DNA from: Eutrigla gurnardus
Taxonomy: Eukaryota; Chordata; Actinopteri; Perciformes; Triglidae
Reading direction: 5' to 3'
NCBI GenBank assembly: GCA_963514095.1
Contig: OY741279.1
Location: 7,710,322-7,774,321 of the forward strand
DNA length: 64,000 nt
Each line of letters begins with the position of its first letter. The first letter of the stretch is position 1. The position numbers were made by a program, and so were the translations under genes. Below, in pieces: positions 1 through 10,800 of this stretch. The notes beneath the pieces were generated by a model, which saw only the letters and a program-made list of their open reading frames with translations, searched no databases and was not told the DNA's origin.

Positions 1-230
1 GGTAGGGGGTTAATTTAGGTTTGGTTAGGTTAGGTTAGGTTAGGTTAGGTTAGGTTAGGTTAGGTTAGGTTAGGATTAGGGTTAGTTTAGGTTAGGTTAG
101 GTTAGGTTAGGTTAGGTTAGGATTAGGGTTAGTTTAGGTAAGTTGGGTTTGGTTAGGTAAGGATTAGGGTTAGTTTAGGTTAGGTTAGTTTTGGTTAGGT
201 TCGGTTAGATTAGGTTAGGGTTCAATTCCG
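1..230. repeat. Degenerate (TTAGG)n pentameric satellite, cut by the window edge
   Basis: Nearly uninterrupted TTAGG pentamers run from the first base, broken by hexameric TTAGGG-like and TTTAGG variants. The spacer GGATTAGGGTTAGTTTAGGT recurs near 72, 120 and 161, which gives a crude higher-order period of about 40-50 bp. The vertebrate telomere unit is the hexamer TTAGGG, so this pentamer is not the canonical telomere repeat. It may be an expanded microsatellite derived from interstitial telomeric DNA. Its left boundary lies outside the window. Confidence 0.85.
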
Positions 231-2931
231 TCTGATTATCAGCTTTAAATGAAGGCTTGAAATAGATCCAAGACGCATTTTCATATTTCTGCATTTTTTT
301 TAATTGATTGGCTACTTTTTCTCTCCGTATAGTTCTCCATCACTGCCACCTGGAACAGAAGAAATCTATTAATACTGTAATATGATGTGAAAGGAAAACA
401 ACTTGAGCAGTCATTATGTCTTTCCCTAAAGTACAGATCCCTTCCCTTCCAATGTTTTTGTTTCAATTACTCAGCCTGAGTAAAATTTCCTCTGAGTGCC
501 CTGAAAAAAAAGGTCCCCCACATTAACCGTGCCCTTAAGAAGTCTATAGTAAACTTAAAAGAAAAATGAATTGGACACTCGAGCCATTTAGCCGCAATAA
601 ACGGATATGAGATGTGACTCCGGGTCTCGTGGGAATGTGCAGAACGGAGAGCTGAAGACTCTGGGAGGAGTAAATGGGGAACTCTTCTTAAGCCAAGTTA
701 TTGTGTTTAATCGCCGTTTACATAACTTGTTGAACATTGCAATGAAGTGAGGGAGAGTGATGAATGAGTACATTAATAGCAGAACGATTTCATTCATTAT
801 ATATTCGTCCAACATCTTGGAAACTCAGTAGACCAGCGACATATTTCAGTCACACTGCAGAAAGCTCAACATCAGCATTGTGCTGTCCAAATGACACATA
901 TCCTCAAACTCACACAAGTCTTTAACTTTCATTGACAGAGACAATCAGAGAGAGAGTTTGAGAGTGTTTAAGAGGTTAAAGGGTCACGCATAATGTTGTG
1001 ACCCCCAGCTCGCTCCCTGAACACAAGCACTTAGCTTGGATGTTTTTGCTGTCCACCAGTTGCTGCCCTGCTGCAGGAAGACCGGGTGGGGGATAGAGGC
1101 ATTGTTTTGTATGTTAACACAGTCTATCCCGCTGTGGTTAAAAATAGTTCCCTGCTCTATTCTCTCGCAGCAGAGCCAGCGATGGCTCGGCCAAAAACAA
1201 TATTTGGACATGGCAGCAGATGTCCCCAAACAAGCCCGGGAGGACAGGCCTGCGAGGGGAACTTTTGGCATCGCTGGACTCCAGGGAGAGGGGGGGGAGA
1301 ATAAGTTGGGAGGGGGAGGGGCGGTTTATGAGGACACTTGAGGGAGAGCGTAAGTGCCTTCTTGTATCTCAACTCGAGACACTCAATGGGAGGCTCGGAT
1401 TCATAGATGATGAAGAACCTGCCCCGATAGGTCACCGGGTTCGCCAACTCATTCCTGGCTGTGTGCTTCTGCACTCAGTCAGGGGACTTTATTTTGATTT
1501 GGGAGCTGAGAAAGAGGTCTCTCCCTCATTCTTTGGCTTTTGTTATTGCTTCGGTGTGTGCGGCGCGATATCTGCGCACCGAAAACAGAAAATTACAGGA
1601 AATGAGCGGCAATGTTTGTCTTTTAGACACGTTTGGATCAACGCCAGATTTCCCAGGCAATGAAGTCCTACACTGCTGCTGCTCATTCGTCTTCTTGAGA
1701 GTTTACAATGGTGTTGCTCTACCAGAATCAGAGAATAGCTTCACAGAAATATGCTCCACAAGCTTTATCCAAAAACAATGTTTGCAGACTCCACAACCTT
1801 GGGGATGTGACAAGTAAATGACTTTCATATTCGAATAACACACAATTTATATATTATTATATATTGATGTGACAGAAGGAAACTAACTTATCGTGAAATA
1901 TATGTAGTATATAAATATATATGTTAAAACACAAGTTTTGCTTGGATTATTTAAGTGGTAACGTTTGAGTGAAGGCAGGGTTAAATACTGGGACTCGCAT
2001 ACTTGCTTCTGATTGGATTTAAGCAACAAAGGCACTTTGGTAGTGTTTCAATTATATGTGAATTAAGTAAAAATTCTGTATTATTTTACTGAGACCACAA
2101 TCTTTCCCTCATCTTAACCAAGTGTTTCGAGTGCCTTAACATATCCATAAATACATGTTATTAATATTTTAGTTGGTACAAGCCGACGTCAAGCCATGAC
2201 CTGCTATTATAGAGAAACAAATCAAACACAATTGCGTTCAATAATGTTTCCTCAATATGCTTTTCCTGTTGCAAATTATATTGTATTGTAATTTCTCACA
2301 GACGAGGTTGGCAGGTTTCACCAGGACTCTGAGGTGTTTATCTTGGCAGCTTTCCATTGCAGACAAAACTGTGACCTTGGATGATTAATAGTGTTGGTTA
2401 CAAAAACAAACTGACGCTGCACCGATCTCATAATGACACCTTTTATCCACAGAGAACTTGAAACAAAGCAGTAATACCAATCAATCAATTTAAAATGAAT
2501 AAAGGCACAGCTTTGTGTCCAACTCATCTATTAATGCCAACAGTTTTAAACTGCTTCGCAGCTTCTGCAGATGGGAGAACGTGATCTCCAGCGAAAACTC
2601 AAGTTACGCAGCCAGATAACTTCATCCACCATTTGTCACGTCTTTTCTCCTGAATTCAGGAGACACTTCAACACCCGTAAGAGCTGCGATACTGATTTTC
2701 CATCTCAATCAGCAACATCAGCCAGAGAGAAACCGACACCACCTCCAGGGACCACCGCACAATGGCCCTCACATGGGTTTTCACCCCCCCCCCTCCCCCC
2801 CCGCAGGCTGACAAACTGTGACCTGGACCTGGCACTCTGACATGGCAGCGAATCAAATCGACAAGCTCAGAGACACGAGTGCTACATGATCCTGTTTTAT
2901 TCTGGCCGGCCTTTAAGGCCTCCAACACTGC
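231..2931. other. Intergenic, no gene recognised
   Basis: No open frame here has splice sites or a recognisable domain. Frames on both strands are short and low in information. 1230-1340 is purine-rich (GGGAGGGG runs) and 2780-2805 is C-rich. The stretch 1850-1925 is AT-rich. I see nothing else that supports a feature. Confidence 0.6.
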
Positions 2932-3196
2932 TGCCAAAATGCAGAGACAACAGGGATTTTTTTTGTATTTTTCTAATTATTTCTAATGGTCGTTTGGGCA
3001 GCGACTCCTCCTGTGGCACAAAGAAAGTCTGATTATATAGAAGTCTATGAGAAAATACTACTTCTCACTTGATTGATTACCTCAGTAAACATAAACATGA
3101 GTTTATGATCTCAATCGTTTCAAGTCTTCTTCAACACAGCATGATTATGGTCATATTTAGAGTCAAATATATGCCAAAATGCAGAGACAACAGGGA
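2932..3196 (-). mobile_element. SINE-like retroposed insertion with 25-bp target-site duplication
   Basis: A 25-bp perfect direct repeat (TGCCAAAATGCAGAGACAAC followed by AGGGA) occurs at 2932-2956 and 3172-3196. It flanks about 215 bp that begins with a T-rich stretch, as expected for a poly(A)-tailed element inserted on the minus strand. The inner part shares a block (TCTGATTATATAGAAGTCTA and neighbours) with the copy at 4340-4610. The direct repeats plus oligo-T end point to LINE-style target-primed insertion. The family name is not known to me. Confidence 0.6.
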
Positions 3197-4330
3197 CTTT
3201 TGTTTTCTTTTATTAGAGCCATTACATTTTTTTCTCATGCACAGTTTCAAGGCAAATTGTTTATTCAAATAATAAACACGTTTAACAATGTTAATGATCA
3301 ACCAATTAATTCCCCAGAAAGTCAAATAAGCCATTGTTGTTACAGGTGCAGCACCTTCTGGCTCTGTAACCTAACTTGCTCGTGACATTGACAAGTTGGC
3401 GGATATATTTTTGCAGTCAACACATCTAACCAGCTGAACCAGATATATATACAAGAGGGCATGTGTGAGGTTCAAAAAACTGTGAGCAATATTACACAAC
3501 GCCGCTCAATTATCGTGTTGAGCAAGATCATGACGAGTGCAACAATGCAGGCTCGGTTGACTTCACGGTGGCTACATTTAATTACACGGCTCCACACAGA
3601 CAACAGAAGTTGAAACACAATGTGGTCTTGTTCCACAGCTGTGTCCCGGCGCTGCCGTCGGGAGAAAGGGAGACGGAGCGGAGGGGAAGGGAAGGGAAGG
3701 AAGGAGGCAACGGAGCGGCTCTCATTGTCACCGTGCCTGGTTATTGTTCACACTCCCTCACATGTACCCCTCCGCCTCGGGCTTCTTTATCACGCTGTGG
3801 CACGCGAGCCACAGCTGAGAGATCCTTTCTCTCTCTGAGGAAAAGGCCACTTGGCTGCCGCTGGGTGAAGGTGAGGAAGGAAACAGTGACAGAATGGTCA
3901 TGCGTTCAACTTCCTTAAAAATGAAAAGTGGATTAAGACACTTTAGGGGCTTTTTTTCCCCTCCTCCTCTGTTGTTGCTGTGTTACAAAGACAGATATCT
4001 TGCAATGTCATGGAGTATATTTAGCTGTGGTTAACGGTGGTAGAAAAACATATTAGCTTAGGGTGAGGAAATGTAAATTACAGTTGTCACTGCTGATGAG
4101 ATCAAGTTGTTCATTTGGTGTTCAACGGTTGACAGATAAGAATGTGATTACTTGCTTTCAGGCTCGTGATCCTGTTATCTTGTAATTCTGTTAACTTGCA
4201 TCTGCCTGCCTGTTCCTGGTTTTTCTCCTCGCCACATGAAACACCAACCTGCCTGCATACCTGTACCTTCACTTTAGAAGTCAAACGCTCAACTTATCCT
4301 GTCTGACTGATATGTCTGCATTTGGTTGCA
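3197..4330. other. Intergenic, no gene recognised
   Basis: No supported gene. 3660-3720 is a purine-rich stretch (GGGAAGGGAAGG). The remainder is ordinary AT-rich sequence with short chance frames. Confidence 0.5.
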
Positions 4331-4339
4331 ATGCTTACA

Positions 4340-4615
4340 TTTATTTTCTAATTCTTTCTAATGGCCATCAGGGGGCGACTCTGAAGTCTGATTGTATAGA
4401 AGTCTATGAGAAAATGACTCACTTTATGATCTCAATCGTTAGTTTCAAGTCTTCTTCAACACAACATGATGTTCATTTAGTAAATTATGGCTAGAGTCAA
4501 ATAGGGCGGGGCTACCTCGTGATTGACAAGTCGCTACTACAGCGTTGTCCGGTCTGGGAGTTGTCCATGTTTTCATCTTACAACTTTACCCATTTCACAG
4601 TGTTTTCAATGTCAT
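4340..4615. repeat. Copy of the GGCCATCAGGGGGCGACT teleost interspersed repeat
   Basis: Shares with 2970-3160 the blocks AAGTCTATGAGAAAAT and TTATGATCTCAATCGTT, followed by CAAGTCTTCTTCAACACA. It starts with a CTCF-like GGCCATCAGGGGGCGACT. I recall similar sequence as a high-copy teleost repeat, but I cannot name the family or confirm the boundaries. Confidence 0.55.
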
Positions 4616-5741
4616 AGACTACCTGTTGGTCCAACATGAGTTCATAACGTGACACATTAGATTTATTTCAATAGTCGCTCTACGTGAGACTTTTAGAAGA
4701 GGCCACATAGCTGAGAATATACCGTTGTGAAGATCTCCACAAGTCATACAGCACATCACACAGCTCTCTGCTTTGTTTCAGAGGAGACACAGCAGTTTGG
4801 CCCGCCTCCAAAGAAAACGACATCTGGGTTTTTTTGCTCTTAATGGGCTTTGTTTAATGGTGAAAGCACTGAGTGTGATGGACTGTGTCTCCCTGAAACC
4901 CTAAATTGCCCGTCAAAGTTGAAATCAGCTATGATGCGGGTGTCGCGTTACTGAGATTTTTAGTCGTGTTGTGCAGTTACCCGTTGCGTAAGGGAGGAAT
5001 AGTGGCGGAAAAAGTGGCGACAATCTAGTCATATCAAAAAATGAGCGCAGATGGCATCCCCCACTACATTACTCCACTAAATCCTTACATAGCAGTATAA
5101 TAGTTAGTAGTTAATAGTTGTTTGATGCTATATTAATGCTCTGCATGTCACACAGGGAACCATTAAGATCTAAAACAAGCTGTGCTCGTTAAGATGTATG
5201 AATGACAAAGTGTCAGAGTGTAAAATGACACAACCCATTTGACCAAGTAAATATAAAAAATATTTTAAAAAACGGTAGCCCTCAGGGCCTTCAGCGTGGC
5301 TCACTTGCAAAGTAGAGAAGTCGTTACAAGCCGTTAAGAGTTTCCCAGGGTCATAAACAATGTTGTCAAAAACCGAACATCTTCCTTATAAAGTAACTTA
5401 TTAAATAATCCCTATGCGACTTCTCTGACAGCTGACCAACATGGAGCTCCTCATTTGAAGGATTTAATTTCAAAATCAAATTTGAGCCAACTTTTCCCCC
5501 AGTGTGAGTAGGCCTTTTTTCTTTTTTTCTTTTAAAAACTGCACCGACTGTCACGACATTGAGTGATGGGGAGCTTGTCCATCTTGGCACAGGCTTAATT
5601 TTCGTGTGGAGAACATTAAACTTCTGGTTGCTCAGCAGTGCACAGGGAAACAGCCTTTGGCTCCACAGACACTTACAAAAGGCCAAAAGGGGAGCCGAGC
5701 AGAGCACACGCAAACATGAGTAATGACATCCAGCTGCTGGT

Positions 5742-5743
<2 letters not shown>
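4616..5743. other. Intergenic, no gene recognised
   Basis: No supported gene or repeat boundary seen. Long minus-strand frames ending here are carried by the adjacent CA microsatellite. Confidence 0.5.

Positions 5744-5811
<68 letters not shown>
5744..5811. repeat. (CA)n microsatellite
   Basis: About 33 uninterrupted CA units. All frames crossing it read as Thr-His or Cys-Val and are not genes. Confidence 0.97.
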
Positions 5812-6688
5812 GCAAGCAAGCGCACAGGAGCACAGGCACACAAACTGTTAGTGAAACGAAGCAATTCAGTAGCCTGCATATTTAAAAAAAAACATACTAG
5901 TGTCAGATATTAAAACCTAGCATTTTTCTCCCTCTTCTACATTGTGTAACATGGATTTTTTTTTTTATTTAGAAAGCTGTGGGCGATGAGATTTTTCCAC
6001 GTAGAACACTACGCTAATGATCATCTCTTAATTGAAGACACACAGATATGAGACGTTATTCTTCTGTCTCAGGTTACAGTTCTATTTACACACAAGGGTT
6101 TTGAAAGAGGTGGGCCACTAAAGTATGCAAGTCAGCAAAATTACAATAGTTGCAAAGAAGCAGTGGGATTATGCCTACATGCATTTGTTAGTGGCCTTTT
6201 TTTTAATGCAAACAGGAGCATGGTGACTTATCTTGATAAGAGACCTCAGTTAAACAGTTTCTTAAATGAGCTTGGATTGTCACGCACATGGGGACTTTCC
6301 AGGCTCTTATCTAACAGGAGAGGTGACATCATTGTCCATGGAGACCATCATAAAACGGAGACGCTTACAGCATGGCAGGATATCTTAAGAGTAGCAGACC
6401 TCGTTATAAACTCGCCACAGTCTTGAAAGCTTAATATGAACCTGCTTAGTCTTTTAAAGGGTATCGGTTTTGACCAATCTGGGGGTTATTGTTTTTTTCT
6501 TTTCTGTGTTTGGGAAAGCTTTTAAAAAACACTTGTTTTTGAGTCTGAACATAAGCACAGAAATCCTGGAAATGCAGAAGCCTCAATTATTTATTTCTAA
6601 TTTGATTTAAGATCATTTAAGTTACGTAAAACGTTTTCTCTGAGGCTTGTGCTCCTTTCTTTGACGGACGTTGTTCTTGTGAGAGTCT

Positions 6689-6705
6689 GGGGGGGGGGGG
6701 GGGGG
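6689..6705. repeat. Poly-G tract, 17 G
   Basis: Uninterrupted G homopolymer on the + strand; one of five in the first 23 kb. Confidence 0.95.
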
Positions 6706-7092
6706 TTAGACCCAGACTGAGAAATCACTCAATTTAGTTTGAAGTGTTGCAGGCAGGAATCTATCTTAGTGGCAAGAAAAGCCCTTGGAGAGGCCAGCAG
6801 TTCATCACAGGACACATAATATTCTCCTTGTGTATACCAGGTTGAAGCCATCATGTATCATTATTGGATGGCTCTGCTTCCTTGAAGTATTTACAGTAGT
6901 TGCAGTATAACATTATAAAACTACAGACATTACAGACCTGTGTTTTGTTTGTTTGTTGCAAACACTGTTATCAAGATGTGTTTCAATTCGAAAAAGCATT
7001 CAAACTTTTTTTTCTGCAGCTCGTATAAAAAGTCAGGTTATAATTTCAGTGTCAGCTGAGGAGAAAAAGGGGAAACACTTCTGGGTTTTTGA

Positions 7093-7113
7093 GGGGGGGG
7101 GGGGGGGGGGGGG
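7093..7113. repeat. Poly-G tract, 21 G
   Basis: Uninterrupted G homopolymer on the + strand. Confidence 0.95.
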
Positions 7114-7351
7114 CACCAGCTGTGTCTCCCTGTCCAGGCCAAAGTCTCAGCTGGGAATTTGTCTTTTTTTACAATGCTGACAGGAAACATAGAGTCGCTG
7201 TAACCTGATATCAGAGATGGAGGGAGCGAGATGGAGGGAAGGTAGAAAAACAAATCCTTTCAATGCTGCCAGTGAGAGTTAAAGAGAGAGCGCTGGATTA
7301 GTGCAGGGCGGGTGGTGGAGCATCCCTCCCCCTCCTTGACAGATAACTTGC

Positions 7352-7352
<1 letters not shown>

Positions 7353-7436
<84 letters not shown>
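7353..7436. repeat. (GA)n microsatellite
   Basis: About 41 GA units without interruption. The Arg-Glu and Ser-Leu frames crossing it are artefacts. Confidence 0.97.
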
Positions 7437-7438
<2 letters not shown>

Positions 7439-7546
7439 AAGGAGGAGGTGCAAAAATAAGAGAAGAAACATGCCATGATGATAAAAACACACATAATAAC
7501 ACATTGGGGAAACCTCAAAATGAGCTGAAACTAAATAGCTCATGTG

Positions 7547-7841
7547 ATTTCTGATAATGTCAGGAGACAATGTGGTGCCAGGATCCGCATTTTGAGAAAA
7601 CAGGTTCAGTACTTGAACTCATTTTGTTGTCTAACTTAATACCATTGACTTTTAGGGGACACACAGAAGCTTAAATATTAGTAATAATGTGTCATCAGTA
7701 CCTTTACGTGAAGCAGGAAGCAACCTCCAGGTCCGAAATGTGAAGCTAACGCACAAGTGCCTTAAAAATGCTTTCTCTCTAATGGCCAGCAGGGGGCAAT
7801 TTCTGATAATGTCAGGAGACAATGTGGTGCCAGGATCCGCA
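7547..7841. repeat. 43-bp perfect direct repeat flanking a repeat fragment
   Basis: The same 43 bases (starting ATTTCTGATAATGTCAGGAG, ending GGATCCGCA) occur at 7547-7589 and 7799-7841. The 209 bp between them end with TCTAATGGCCAGCAGGGGGC, the core also seen at 4358. Either this is a long target-site duplication around a retroposed copy, or a local templated duplication. Confidence 0.7.
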
Positions 7842-10800
7842 GGGACCGCAGGGTGCCAGGGACTGGGTGCAAAAAGTAACGTTGCTAACTTGTGATCGAT
7901 TGGTTAGGATTTCTTCAGGAGGTTTACAGCATTAGCTGAACTCCTCCTCTCCAAAACAAGGCGATATAAACCAGTAAAAACACTGAATGAATAAGTTTCA
8001 CGTAAAAAAATCTGTGTTTTTCCAGTTCTATTTGGGATACAGGACATCAGCTGGTATAACGGCGCATCAGTTAGTGAAAGAGCCTATCGAGACGACCAGC
8101 TGTAACCCCCATGCTTGACCCCTATAACCTCTGATCCACATCCCAAACTGCAGACAAGAAAAAAATGTGCGTTGGGCTGTATGACACGAGCCCATCCCTA
8201 TCACTAAGCAAGCTTGCACACACACACAACAACTAACACCAACCAAAACAAAGGGGGATATCCTGTTTTTCCAGAACCCACTCCTCCCAGAATAGCTCAG
8301 CATGGCAGGGAGGCTGTTATCGCTCTTATCACGGCCCGCATTATAATGGTCTGTGTGGCAAGGAAGCATCCCTTATTGTTTTCTCGCAGGCTTCCTTTCA
8401 GGCTCGGGGGGCTGAAGTGGCCCGAGAGGTTCACATACGGCTGCTGTCGCTCACTGTTGATCTCATCCAGCGCCCCCCCCCTCCCTTATCTCAAGTTGCC
8501 GGAGTGTGTGGAGGAGGGTGTATTGTACAAACATGCACAGACACACTTGTAGCACAATCCCACTTTTACTGATACGGTGGCATGTGTACGACAATATCTG
8601 CTAAGGTTACACAACCTAACACTTCACGACCAGCACACTCCAGTTGTGTGTCGGAGGCTGTAAGCGAATAGCACGATGATACATGAACTAACATGCCCCT
8701 TGTGCACACGCAGCGCAGGCCTCGCTAAGAATCCCACGAATCTATATGCACTGCACATTGCTATGGTTTGTGTATCATAAACACACAAACGAGACACATT
8801 TGCACATCAGTTACACCCATATCTGTGTCGCCCTCCCCCTCGAGCGTGCCACTTCTCACATCCATGCTCGCTGAGGGTTTTCGGTATGTGAAAGTATCAC
8901 AGGCTCATAACAAGCAGCTTTACGCGACAGCTGCCCGCTCTCCTCATGTGCGCGCTGCCGGCGCGCCTTACTCCGTAAGTAAACCCACGCCGCAGGTATT
9001 CAAGGCATGCGATCCGGCCCAAGCGAGGGGGGTGCATTGTGCACTTGTGCAGGGGTCAAGGCAAACTTAAGCAGAGGTCAGCAATTTTCAACATGCAAGG
9101 TCAAAACTTTCAGTTGGAGGACAGGTTGGGCCGAGGGTTTGGGATGGGATGGCGTTGGATTCCTTTCCCCCCCCCTGACGGAGGAGCGTCCCTCCTCGAC
9201 AGTGTGTGCTGCCAAGGTGACGATGTGTTTGAGGGCTTGTTGTTGTGTTGTAAACCTTGTGCTGGCGGGACAATAGAGGCTCTGATGTTTGCTCTATTTG
9301 GCTCATATATTATTTGTAATGTTACAAAATCTGCCCTCTGGTCTAACAGACCTGCTGATGCTAAATTGGACTGTTTCCAATGTACACAATGTCCTCTAAT
9401 GTCACGTTTTAAAGAGTCAACATTTAAATGTCAAAAACACTAATGTAAAGTGAGAAAAGATAATGGAGTTATACACACAGTAACATTAATGTTCTTATTT
9501 GTATCCCTCAGAGCACAACTGAATATTCAGGCTAAACACACGAAACGCAAGCGAAACGCCTCCACATGCAGAGTCTGTCCAAATAGACTACGGACTCCAG
9601 TCCTGTCATTTTACAATGTCTACAGGAGTCAATTTGACGCCAACGCCTGTGAATGCAAACAGAGCAGATCCTCCCTGCTCACGTATGAGTCGAGGTCACC
9701 CGAGGAGCACCATCGCCACCGAATGCACGGCATAGCGAAAGACGTGCACCTGTCTCGCTAACCGTCAGGGCCAACTGTCGAGGACGGGCGGCCGTGGGAA
9801 AACTCCAGAGAGCGCCGCGCTGTGATGTTTTGTTCGTCTGCCTCAGCTGGGTGGAGAGGCGAATAGCCAGCTGAGGAACACGGGTTACATTTACAGTCTG
9901 GTGAAGCACTTGACGTGCCAAATGTGCAATAGCTGTGCTTGTCGTGTGCAAGAATGATATAATCATTATGAATGGTATTTTTTTTTTAGAAGAACTTATC
10001 AGATCAATGAAGATTTACAACTATTTAGAAAATGCTTTTTCCTGCAGAAGCTGATTATGTTTATAGGGATTATATGTTGCCCATCAAATTTGAATATTTT
10101 GTTTTCAGACACAATCCTCTGTTTATTCCTATTTAAATGCATCAGTAATCACTTTTGACCAGGTGCAGTGATTACATGATGTGTCCCAATTACCCAGGTG
10201 AAATTAATTTATACATGACCTTTGTTAATTATGGGCGACCCTGTATGAATCTTGACTGAGTGAAGAAAATGTTTGCCACTTCTCTTTTAAAGATAGGCCA
10301 ATAATGCATTGGTCAATAGTGACTTGATGTTGAGTATTGTCTTGGTGATGTGGTTAGCCACCCCACGTCTCACACATCACCCACGCTGTCTCAACTCGGA
10401 CCGCGCAGGAGAGACTTCTCCAAACTGAATTCGGCAGCACGGGGTCCGCCGCCCTTTTCAAGGGAGTTGTTTACATCTCAGGGCCGTGTGATTTGAGGAA
10501 GCTTTTATAACAGGCTCTCGTTAAGCAACACATGTATATCCACTGTGCAACACACTGCAAAATTAGTGGGAAAACGAAACTATTCAAGCCTCCACCCTGA
10601 GCAGATTGCTTCACTGATTACAAAGCAAACTCACTGTCTGTCAGTGAGTTTGGCAGCGTATTCATACTTCCTTAAGAAAGGCTTTTGCTGTTGCTTGAAA
10701 GCAAACTTCTCCAAATCCATAATAGTATCTGCAAAGGGAGGTAACATAATTTTCTTTTCTTTAAAAAAAAATGAACTTATAACCTCACAAACTAATATAT

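Noticed and set aside
218..230. tRNA B-box-like GGTTCAATTCC next to the TTAGG satellite
   Set aside because: No A box or cloverleaf can be drawn around it.
7279..7570. Ser-Leu or Arg-Glu repeat proteins in several places (5366-5879, 17754-17972, 19126-19359, 35322-35590, 38193-38418, 40448-40747)
   Set aside because: They are translations of CA, GA or TG microsatellites with no coding flanks.
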